Made by a program: the position numbers and the translations under genes. A model generated the notes under the pieces. That model was not told the DNA's origin, made no database searches, and saw only the letters and a list, made by a program, of their open reading frames with translations. Source: an uncultured bacterium (GTDB taxonomy: Bacteria; Verrucomicrobiota; Kiritimatiellia; UBA8416; CALETX01). From it: DNA of 5,011 nucleotides. Every line of letters begins with the position of its first letter. Within the stretch, counting starts at the first letter, position 1. The stretch is from the NCBI GenBank assembly GCA_937920455.1, contig CALETX010000111.1, positions 1 through 5,011 on the forward strand. The letters run 5' to 3'. Positions 1 through 5,011 of this stretch are shown piece by piece.

Positions 1-2
1 TG

Positions 3-626
3 TCATCCGGGGAACTTGGCAAAATGAAGTACGTCAGAATCCTTATGCCCGCTGGCGATTGGGTTGCAAACGGTTTTTGGGATCTGGTGAACGAGGGGGA
101 CCAGCCAGGTAAACTCGAAGTGGAACCGCCGCCAACAGATATGGATTCCACAGCCTACGCCCATTACATGAGTTTCGTTAACTACTACATACACCAGGTA
201 AATCTGATGCGCTACTTTCTCTGCGAGCCTTACAAGGTAACACACGCCGACCCAAGCGGCGTCCTGTTAGTGGGCCAAAGCCAGAGCGGCATCCCATGTG
301 CCATCGAAATGAGCCCGTACATCACCACGGTTGACTGGCAAGAATCCGCGCTGATCGCATTCGACCATGGCTATATCAAAGTCGAACTGCCAGCGCCTAT
401 GGCCATCAACAGACCCGGCCGGGTCGAAATCTTCAAAGACCCCGGCAAGGGCGCCACACCCCAAACCATCATTCCACAACTGCCGTGGAATCATGCAATG
501 CGTCAGCAGGCGGCAAACTTCATCGCCGCCATTCGCGGAGAACGCCCCGCTCCATGCCTTGCACAGGAAGCGCTCGAGGATCTCAAGGTCGCCAGGCAAT
601 ACCTCAGAATGTGGAAAGGTGTATGA
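3..626 (+). CDS. Gfo/Idh/MocA family oxidoreductase, C-terminal part (5' end outside window)
   Basis: This is the C-terminal 207 residues of a probable NAD(P)-dependent oxidoreductase of the Gfo/Idh/MocA family, cytoplasmic enzymes that mostly act on sugars, inositols and their derivatives. The frame is open from the window edge, and the first residues visible (SSGELGKMKYVRI, then MPAGDWVANGFWDLV) resemble the strand that begins the C-terminal substrate-binding domain, after the Rossmann domain. The ATG at 24 is therefore an internal Met, not the start. The tail, with FIAAIRGERPAPCLAQEALEDLKVARQYL, matches the family's usual end: a helix with 'F..aIrge..p..ta.da...l.v....Y'. The NAD-binding GxGxxG and the catalytic Lys would lie upstream and cannot be checked. 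The stop at 624-626 is followed after 24 bases by the FG-GAP gene, which suggests an operon. The family call is fairly secure; the substrate is unknown. Confidence 0.8.
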   Translation, partial: SSGELGKMKYVRILMPAGDWVANGFWDLVNEGDQPGKLEVEPPPTDMDSTAYAHYMSFVNYYIHQVNLMRYFLCEPYKVTHADPSGVLLVGQSQSGIPCAIEMSPYITTVDWQESALIAFDHGYIKVELPAPMAINRPGRVEIFKDPGKGATPQTIIPQLPWNHAMRQQAANFIAAIRGERPAPCLAQEALEDLKVARQYLRMWKGV

Positions 627-636
627 ATCAGGTAAT

Positions 637-643
637 AGAGGGG
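637..643 (+). promoter_or_regulatory. Ribosome binding site of the FG-GAP gene
   Basis: AGAGGGG lies 7 bases before the ATG at 651, a strong Shine-Dalgarno match at good spacing. An in-frame TAG at 636-638 rules out any start further upstream. This fixes the start and shows that the encoded protein has no missed signal peptide. Confidence 0.75.
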
Positions 644-650
644 AAAACCA

Positions 651-1763
651 ATGCCACTGCGCTGGGAAAAACAATGGATATCGGACGAAACTTATGAGTC
701 CGCCGGCGTTTTCGACGTGAACAGCGACGGCCATCCGGACATCGTATCCGGTGCCTGGTGGTATCCTGGACCAGATTTCCGGAAAAAACACTTCATCGGC
801 GAAGTCAAACCCGCCGGCGAATATTTCGACGACTTCTCAACGATCGCTATGGACGTCAACGGCGATGGATGGACCGATTTCATCACAGGCGGCTGGTGGG
901 GAAACACTCTCCGCTGGCGGGAAAATCCTCGCGGCGATCCTTCCAGACAATGGCCCGAGCATGTCATTGACAACACAGGCAACGTAGAAACGACCCGCGC
1001 ATGGGACGTCGATCTGGACGGCGACCTCGAGATCATTCCGAATACGCCAGCCAGAAACGAGGTGGTCGTTTATAAACTTCTCCGCGACCGCAGCGGCCGG
1101 CAGACAGGGCAATTCAAAAGCCGATCTGTCTTCAGATTCCCCAAAGGCCAGTCTCAGGGACACGGCCTAGGGTGCGGCGACCTGGCCGGCAACGGACGAA
1201 TGGACATCGTCCTCGGTCGCGGATGGCTTGAAGCACCTCCCGATCCCTGGAAGGGCAAATGGCTATGGCATCCGGACTTCGCAGATGCCCCTTGGGGATG
1301 GGCAGCCAGTGTCCCAATGATCGTAGCCGATATAAACGGCGACGGCAGGAGCGAAATAGTCGTCGGCAACGCGCACGGATATGGACTGTGGTGGGCCGAA
1401 CAAATCCGGAAAGGCTCAAACCGGGCCTGGAAATACCATGCAATAGATCCCTGTAACGCCCAGTATCACGACATGATCTGGGTGGACCTTGATGGCGACG
1501 GCGCACCTGAACTGGTAACCGGAAAACGACATCGGGCTCATTGCGGAAACGAGCCGGGCGAATGGGACGACTATGGCATATACTACTTCAAATGGACCGG
1601 CGACTCCTTTGCCAAGCAGATCGTAACATACGCGCCGTTCGGCGAAGCAAAGGGGGTTGGCATTCACTTCGCCGTAGCCGACCTGAGAGGCACTGGCAGG
1701 CTCGATATTGTGGCTCCCGGGAAGGATGGTCTGTGCGTGTTTTTCAACGAAGGCACAACTTGA
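651..1763 (+). CDS. FG-GAP/VCBS repeat beta-propeller protein
   Basis: This is a complete 370-residue protein built almost wholly of FG-GAP/VCBS repeats. Seven acidic calcium-loop-like motifs mark the blades: D22-D30 (DVNSDGHPD), D68-D76 (DVNGDGWTD), D119-E127 (DVDLDGDLE), D177-D185 (DLAGNGRMD), D227-E235 (DINGDGRSE), D279-E287 (DLDGDGAPE) and D344-D352 (DLRGTGRLD). Each is followed by a hydrophobic strand and often a Gly-rich turn (IVSGAWW, FITGGWW, IVLGRGW, IVVGNAH, LVTGKRH). This fits a seven-bladed propeller that binds divalent metal; the fourth and seventh loops are weakened (AGNG, RGTG). Tryptophan is unusually abundant near the blade tops, which could suit a sugar-binding or catalytic surface. 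There is no signal peptide or membrane segment, although many proteins of this type in PVC bacteria are exported. The position directly after a Gfo/Idh/MocA gene suggests a shared sugar-related role. No specific activity can be assigned. Confidence 0.85.
   Translation: MPLRWEKQWISDETYESAGVFDVNSDGHPDIVSGAWWYPGPDFRKKHFIGEVKPAGEYFDDFSTIAMDVNGDGWTDFITGGWWGNTLRWRENPRGDPSRQWPEHVIDNTGNVETTRAWDVDLDGDLEIIPNTPARNEVVVYKLLRDRSGRQTGQFKSRSVFRFPKGQSQGHGLGCGDLAGNGRMDIVLGRGWLEAPPDPWKGKWLWHPDFADAPWGWAASVPMIVADINGDGRSEIVVGNAHGYGLWWAEQIRKGSNRAWKYHAIDPCNAQYHDMIWVDLDGDGAPELVTGKRHRAHCGNEPGEWDDYGIYYFKWTGDSFAKQIVTYAPFGEAKGVGIHFAVADLRGTGRLDIVAPGKDGLCVFFNEGTT
1749..1753 (+). promoter_or_regulatory. Possible ribosome binding site favouring a TTG start at 1760
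   Basis: GAAGG lies 6 bases before a TTG at 1760-1762 that overlaps the stop of the FG-GAP gene (TTGA). This is the only start of the SGNH reading frame with a good Shine-Dalgarno match, and it would couple translation of the two genes. The rival GTG at 1820 gives a lipoprotein signal of more normal length but has no clear ribosome binding site. Confidence 0.4.
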
Positions 1764-2580
1764 CCAATCTCCAAATCAGAATCTTGCGCGCTCTCTCTTT
1801 TTCATGCAAGCTCTACGCAGTGGAAAGCCAGCGGTCACAATCAGGTTACGCCAAGGGCCTGCTGCCTGCCGCAGGCATGCTAATGCTCCTTGCCACCGGT
1901 TGTCTCATGAACACAGGACTCTCATCTGTGAAGCAAAAATTCCACAGCCGAATTATCCTGACAGGAGACTCCTTGTCCGACAACGCCGCGTGGCCTGTAC
2001 TCGTGCGGCAGCCCATCATTGAGTCCGGACATACGCCACGCGTATTCATCAACGCGGCAGCCGGAGCAGATTCAGCCGGTGATTGCCTCGTGCGTTTCGA
2101 TGAATATGTCCTACCCCACGATTTCGACTCCGCCATCATATTCTGCACCGGCGGAAACGACATTGCCAAAAAACGTTCACCACAACAGGTTGAGTCTGAC
2201 ATTGACACCATGGTCTCCATCTTGCGAAAATGCAAAGTTCCAGTCTTCCTTGTTACCGGCAGAATGGCTGGTGGTTCGAACAAATCCGGCGTGAAGGTTC
2301 TGCATTGTCCCTCGATAAACTCGCCGGCCCTTGCCAGAAATATATCGGCGTAGCTTCTGTGATTACCGACTCGCAAACCAACTCCCCGCTAAACACCGTC
2401 GGACATCTGCAATCGGTCCGGCTAAACGGCAAACGAGTCTATCTCAACAGCGGTCGTTGGGCTGGCTTTCACGCAGGCAGGGAAAAGATCCCCATCAGCA
2501 TCAATGCCGGCCCAAATTCGATCGTGATCGAGACTTGTCCACAGTTTTCGCTCAGCATTGCAGAAACGCGTTACTGGTGA
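1760..2580 (+). pseudogene. Broken SGNH/GDSL hydrolase lipoprotein with beta-sandwich C-terminal remnant
   Basis: Two adjacent frames together look like the remains of one secreted lipoprotein. The first frame (stop at 2351-2353) carries a hydrophobic stretch ending in LLATGC, then IILTGDSLSDNAAW at about 1952, with the GDS nucleophile block at 1964-1972. It goes on with INAAAGADSAGDCL (block II position) and CTGGNDIA, with the GxND block at 2150-2161, and then VPVFLVTG, the next core strand. These are blocks I to III of SGNH esterases/lipases. The fold then breaks off: the block V DxxH that completes the catalytic triad is absent from all that follows. A second frame, open from 2194 and ending at 2580, reads YIGVASVITDSQ, VRLNGKRVYLNSGRW, then IPISINAGPNSIVIE and FSLSI. 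This resembles the beta-sandwich domain at the end of many secreted glycosidases and esterases (LNGk.V, then L.aG.N.i). The change of frame falls at about 2265-2310. An internal deletion removing the end of the hydrolase domain is the simplest reading. A sequencing indel alone would not restore the missing DxxH. Confidence 0.6.
1853..1903 (+). other. Lipoprotein signal (lipobox) of the SGNH remnant
   Basis: This segment encodes a Lys, a hydrophobic stretch (GLLPAAGMLMLL) and then A-T-G-C. It resembles a signal peptidase II site with the Cys codon at 1901-1903 as the lipidated residue. Ala at -3 is less usual than Leu but is tolerated in many bacteria. The Cys would be residue 28 from the GTG at 1820 or residue 48 from the TTG at 1760; the latter gives an overlong N-region. 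The mature protein would be anchored in an envelope membrane. Confidence 0.55.
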
Positions 2581-2581
2581 T
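2576..2581 (+). promoter_or_regulatory. Possible ribosome binding site for the GTG start at 2587
   Basis: GGTGAT ends 5 bases before the GTG at 2587. It overlaps the stop codon of the preceding broken frame (TGA at 2578-2580), so the methyltransferase may be translated from the same transcript. The match is modest, and the later starts at 2623 and 2668 have weaker sites still. Confidence 0.35.
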
Positions 2582-2586
2582 CGTCC

Positions 2587-3999
2587 GTGAACGGGAAATG
2601 CACCATCGCTGCCCAAAACCTCATGAAGCACAATAACCTCAGCGCCCCATCCAGACGAGAACGCGTGATGCTTTCGCAGGCAAGGGCCGCGGTCACGGCC
2701 ATCAGCCATGTGGCTAAAATGGTATTTGCGAAGCGGCTGCCCGCAGACCGCGTTCTGGCAGCCTACATCAGGGAACACCGGGAACTCGGAGCAAGAGACC
2801 GCCGCATCATCAGCGAAACCGCATATTCCCTCTTCCGCTGGTGGGGATGGCTCAGACGCCTTGCTCCTGAATGGTCCGCGCAACATATTCTTTCGTCAGA
2901 CATATCCCAAAACACACACCAATACCCGCATGTATGGCAAAGGCTGGCCCTTGCGGCAGCCGTTGCCGGACAGACTGCAGAACAGGACGTCATGGCCATA
3001 CTGGCGCGGCAGTGCCATATCTCACCAGATCAGCTTGCCCGGCCATACAGCATTGGTGATGTATTCGAAAGAACGCACGCTATACTGACTGTGCTCGGCT
3101 TTCCCTCCACTTTGCATATCAACGAACTGCTTCCCGAATGGTCCTTGAAGTTGTTTCCAAAACACTGTGACGCTGATCGCCTGATTCTTTTCTGCCAGAA
3201 AAGGCCCCCACTGTGGCTCCGGATTCAGTCCGTCGAACCTGACCATGTCATCCGTGAGCTAAAGCAGGCCGGCATCTCGCCACAACGGGCCGAAGCCGTC
3301 CCATTCGCTGCGATGGTTCCTGAGGGTTGTTCTAATCTGTATCTCTTGAAGCCGTACAAGGAAGGCCGCGTTGAAATACAGGATATCTCGTCGCAAGCAG
3401 TCGGCCTTGTATGCGCCCCGCATGCCGGCGAGCGATGGTGGGACGCGTGCGCCGGCGGAGGAGGCAAGACACTCCTGCTGGCACAAATGATGAAAGGAAG
3501 AGGCACGGTTGTCGCAAGCGATATCCGTCAAAGCAAACTGCGTGAAACGCGCAGACGAGCCGCAAAAGCCGGTTTCTCCAACATCTCCACGAAACCATGG
3601 AACGGCGCCAGCCACCCTTCCTGGGCGCGGTCATTCGACGGAGTGCTGGTTGACGCACCATGCTCTTGCTCCGGCACATGGCGCCGCAACCCAGCTGCCC
3701 GATGGACGTTGCGGGAAAATGATGTGAGTGAACTGGCCGAGCTGCAGCTTAGGCTTCTTTCATCGGCAGCTAGAGCACTAAAGCCCGGCGGAATCCTCGT
3801 CTATTCCACATGTTCACTCTTCGAGACCGAAAACACCGCCACTGTAAGGCGATTCATCGAACTTCATCCGCAATTTTCTCCGGAACCATTCACGCACCCC
3901 CTGACCGGCAAATTGCTCAATGACGGTCAGACGTACTTATGGCCATGGGAAGGAGATGGCGATGGCATGTTCGTTGCGCGCCTTCGTCGCAACTCATAG
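2587..3999 (+). CDS. RsmB/NOP family RNA (cytosine-5-)-methyltransferase
   Basis: This is a cytoplasmic SAM-dependent methyltransferase that makes 5-methylcytosine in RNA, most likely 16S rRNA. Numbering is from the GTG. Residues about 35-170 form a NusB-like N-terminal region containing LGARDRRIISETAYSLFRWWG (67-87), like the DR..i.e..y...R signature of RsmB. The catalytic Rossmann domain follows: EIQDISSQ (263-270), SAM-binding motif I DACAGGGGKT (286-295), acidic D312, motif IV VDAPCSCSGTWRRNP (355-369) with C359, and motif VI YSTCS (406-410) with C409. The latter matches the TC cysteine that attacks the base; C359 matches the PC cysteine that helps release the product. DGMFVARLRR closes the fold. 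All key residues are present, so it should be active. The length of 470 compares with about 430 for E. coli RsmB. RsmB (C967 of 16S rRNA) is the best guess from the NusB-like part, but the exact target is not proven, so no symbol is given. The ATGs at 2623 and 2668 are alternative starts; the first 27 residues have no family resemblance that I can see. Confidence 0.88.
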   Translation: MNGKCTIAAQNLMKHNNLSAPSRRERVMLSQARAAVTAISHVAKMVFAKRLPADRVLAAYIREHRELGARDRRIISETAYSLFRWWGWLRRLAPEWSAQHILSSDISQNTHQYPHVWQRLALAAAVAGQTAEQDVMAILARQCHISPDQLARPYSIGDVFERTHAILTVLGFPSTLHINELLPEWSLKLFPKHCDADRLILFCQKRPPLWLRIQSVEPDHVIRELKQAGISPQRAEAVPFAAMVPEGCSNLYLLKPYKEGRVEIQDISSQAVGLVCAPHAGERWWDACAGGGGKTLLLAQMMKGRGTVVASDIRQSKLRETRRRAAKAGFSNISTKPWNGASHPSWARSFDGVLVDAPCSCSGTWRRNPAARWTLRENDVSELAELQLRLLSSAARALKPGGILVYSTCSLFETENTATVRRFIELHPQFSPEPFTHPLTGKLLNDGQTYLWPWEGDGDGMFVARLRRNS

Positions 4000-4070
4000 A
4001 AAATGCTCTGGCGCCTTTACGGCCGAATCAGCAGCCTGCTTTCCTTTGTCACCGGCCTCAACTTCGAGGA

Positions 4071-4778
4071 TCAATCGGTCAGCCGAAATCTGAAAGTCAG
4101 CACAACCTCGCCGCCTTCCTTTGCAGCTCCCCCCTCGGCCACAAAACGCGCCTTCCTGACGGCATCCAACGCCGCTTTGTCCAGGGCCCTGAAGCCACTG
4201 CTCTCTACCACCTCCGCCACGTCGCAGCGTCCTGATGGGTTTACCCGAACATTCACCTTTACAACACCCTCCTCGCCCCTCACACGTGATCCGAACGGAT
4301 ATCTCGGCTTTATTTCCGAAAGTCCAACCCATGAAACCTCCGGCTTCGAAGGCCAGTACCCAACGGGAGTCTCTGAGGATGAGGCAGACAGAGCATCCGA
4401 AGTCGCTGCCGCTGCCTCAATGACACCAGCATCCGAAGTCTGATGCTCGGCGGCGGTTTGCTCAGAAGCAGGAGCTGGCGGCTCTCCAGCATCGGCATCG
4501 TCCGCGACTTCCTCTTCGGGCAACACCGCCGCTATTTCCTGAGAACCGGGTTCTTCGGTTTCAACAGCATCAGGAGGAGGCTCTTCATTCGCCGGTTCAG
4601 CTTGCGGCGTCTTGGAAAATTCAACTTCCAGTCTGGCTGTGCCAGCGTCGAAACTGTAGGATGTCTTACGCGCCGCAGCCCTGGCATAAACGGCGTCGAC
4701 GATGACGGCTGCCACGCCATGGATCAGCAAGGCCATAAGGAATGCAGCCAACAAATCCGTTCTTCGCCTATCTCTCAT
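4071..4778 (-). CDS. tonB: Energy transducer TonB
   Basis: TonB spans the periplasm and carries proton-motive-force energy from the inner-membrane ExbB-ExbD motor to outer-membrane TonB-dependent receptors. From the ATG at 4778 the protein has 235 residues. It has a short basic N-terminus (MRDRRRTD), one membrane helix at about 9-27, an acidic and Pro-rich linker at about 45-140 (EEPPPDAVETEEPG, GEPPAPASEQ), and a TonB C-terminal domain at about 145-235. That domain shows KPRYP (157-161), a GVVKVNVRVNPSG strand pair and SSGFRALDKAALDAVRKARF (193-212). His20 in the helix occupies the position of the essential His of E. coli TonB, while the partner Ser four residues before it is Ala16 here. The linker is Glu/Asp-rich rather than the Lys-Pro/Glu-Pro repeats of enteric TonB. 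The start overlaps the exbD stop by 11 bases, which suggests translational coupling. A GTG at 4802 in frame would add eight residues and is less likely. The gene converges on the methyltransferase. Confidence 0.9.
   Translation of the reverse strand: MRDRRRTDLLAAFLMALLIHGVAAVIVDAVYARAAARKTSYSFDAGTARLEVEFSKTPQAEPANEEPPPDAVETEEPGSQEIAAVLPEEEVADDADAGEPPAPASEQTAAEHQTSDAGVIEAAAATSDALSASSSETPVGYWPSKPEVSWVGLSEIKPRYPFGSRVRGEEGVVKVNVRVNPSGRCDVAEVVESSGFRALDKAALDAVRKARFVAEGGAAKEGGEVVLTFRFRLTD
4392..4440 (-). repeat. 13-base direct repeat inside the tonB linker
   Basis: The 13 bases AGCATCCGAAGTC (+ strand) occur at 4392-4404 and again at 4428-4440, exactly 36 bases (12 codons) apart. On the coding strand both copies encode TSDA in the low-complexity linker (TSDAGVIEAAAATSDAL). 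The spacing keeps the frame, so a unit could be gained or lost without breaking tonB. It could also be chance in a biased-composition region. Confidence 0.5.
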
Positions 4779-5010
4779 CCTCGCGCACTTCAAATGCCAC
4801 ACTCTCGACTCCGGCAGCCTTCATCCGCGAAAGCATGTCCACTGCAACACCAAGCTCGGCGCGACGGTCTCCGCGAATGATTATCTTCGCGCCAGCTTCG
4901 CGATAACTGGCCGCAGCTTGCTCAACCGCCGCCTCGACCGATACGCGCTGGTCTCCAAACCAAACAGACCCGTCACTGCCGATGACTACTACTGCAAGCT
5001 TCTTTGGAAG
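4768..5010 (-). CDS. exbD: ExbD/TolR family biopolymer transport protein, C-terminal part (5' end outside window)
   Basis: This is the last 80 residues of an ExbD/TolR-type protein, the inner-membrane partner that couples proton flow to TonB. The frame is open to the window edge, so the N-terminal membrane helix with its essential Asp is not visible. The visible part is the periplasmic domain: KKLAVVVIGSDGSVWFGDQRVS, with the usual strand, dG turn and strand; a helix; AKIIIRGDRRAELG, the counterpart of the family's 'v.i.aD....yg'; and VAVDMLSRMKAAGVESVAFEV, the closing helix and strand. The stop at 4768-4770 lies inside the start region of tonB, and this neighbour favours ExbD over TolR. An exbB gene would be expected just upstream, beyond the window. 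Confidence 0.85.
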   Translation of the reverse strand, partial: LPKKLAVVVIGSDGSVWFGDQRVSVEAAVEQAAASYREAGAKIIIRGDRRAELGVAVDMLSRMKAAGVESVAFEVREDER

Positions 5011-5011
5011 A

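Noticed and set aside
623..697. ATG overlapping the oxidoreductase stop (ATGA) that opens a 24-codon frame
   Set aside because: It is short and resembles nothing recognisable. It overlaps the start of the FG-GAP gene, which has its own strong ribosome binding site and clear repeats.
1846..2376. 176-codon - strand frame opposite the SGNH remnant
   Set aside because: The + strand carries ordered SGNH blocks and a lipobox; the - strand translation has no recognisable family features.
2353..2587. A separate small gene made only of the beta-sandwich frame
   Set aside because: It has no ribosome binding site before its first ATG (2230), which lies inside the SGNH coding part, and it looks like the tail of a larger secreted protein.
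4000..4070. Possible bidirectional terminator between the convergent methyltransferase and tonB genes (AGCAGCCTGCT at about 4030 followed by a T-rich stretch; CCTCAACTTCGAGG further on)
   Set aside because: The stems are only four to five base pairs with poor loops, and there is no proper T tract. Termination must occur nearby, but I cannot point to a convincing hairpin.
3994..4332. 112-codon - strand frame overlapping the 3' end of tonB
   Set aside because: It is Gly/Arg/Cys-rich translation in a shifted frame of the tonB C-terminal domain, with no domain pattern of its own.
4003..4443. 146-codon + strand frame opposite tonB
   Set aside because: Its low-complexity Ser/Thr/Ala/Pro translation is the antisense shadow of the tonB linker and C-terminal domain, which are clearly coding on the other strand.

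Overview
The window is ordinary bacterial chromosome of moderate GC content, densely packed with genes. A Gfo/Idh/MocA-type oxidoreductase is followed by a multi-blade FG-GAP/VCBS propeller protein and then an SGNH-type lipoprotein remnant. That combination is typical of the sugar-degradation gene sets of the PVC bacteria (Lentisphaerota, Kiritimatiellota, Verrucomicrobiota, Planctomycetota). The TonB/ExbD pair shows a Gram-negative envelope. The phylum is an inference from gene content only.

Layout. Positions 1-626 (+) hold the C-terminal end of a Gfo/Idh/MocA oxidoreductase whose start lies outside the window. Positions 651-1763 (+), 24 bases downstream, encode a 370-residue FG-GAP/VCBS beta-propeller protein with seven acidic loop motifs and no signal peptide. 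Positions 1760-2580 (+) hold a broken gene: the first half of an SGNH/GDSL hydrolase lipoprotein in one frame, followed in another frame by a beta-sandwich (galactose-binding-like) C-terminal piece. Positions 2587-3999 (+) encode an RsmB/NOP-family RNA m5C methyltransferase with all its main motifs. On the opposite strand, converging on it across a 71-base gap, are tonB (4071-4778) and the 3' end of exbD (4768 to the window edge), which overlap by 11 bases.

How they fit together. The first three genes are tightly spaced on one strand and look like one transcription unit, probably concerned with sugars or sugar derivatives. The third is probably no longer functional. The methyltransferase follows within 7 bases and may be co-transcribed, but its job (rRNA modification) is unrelated. 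The exbD-tonB operon powers outer-membrane active transport using the proton motive force.

I saw no CRISPR array, tRNA, rRNA, insertion sequence or defence system, and nothing that I would call a new biological system. The most unusual item is the broken SGNH/beta-sandwich gene.
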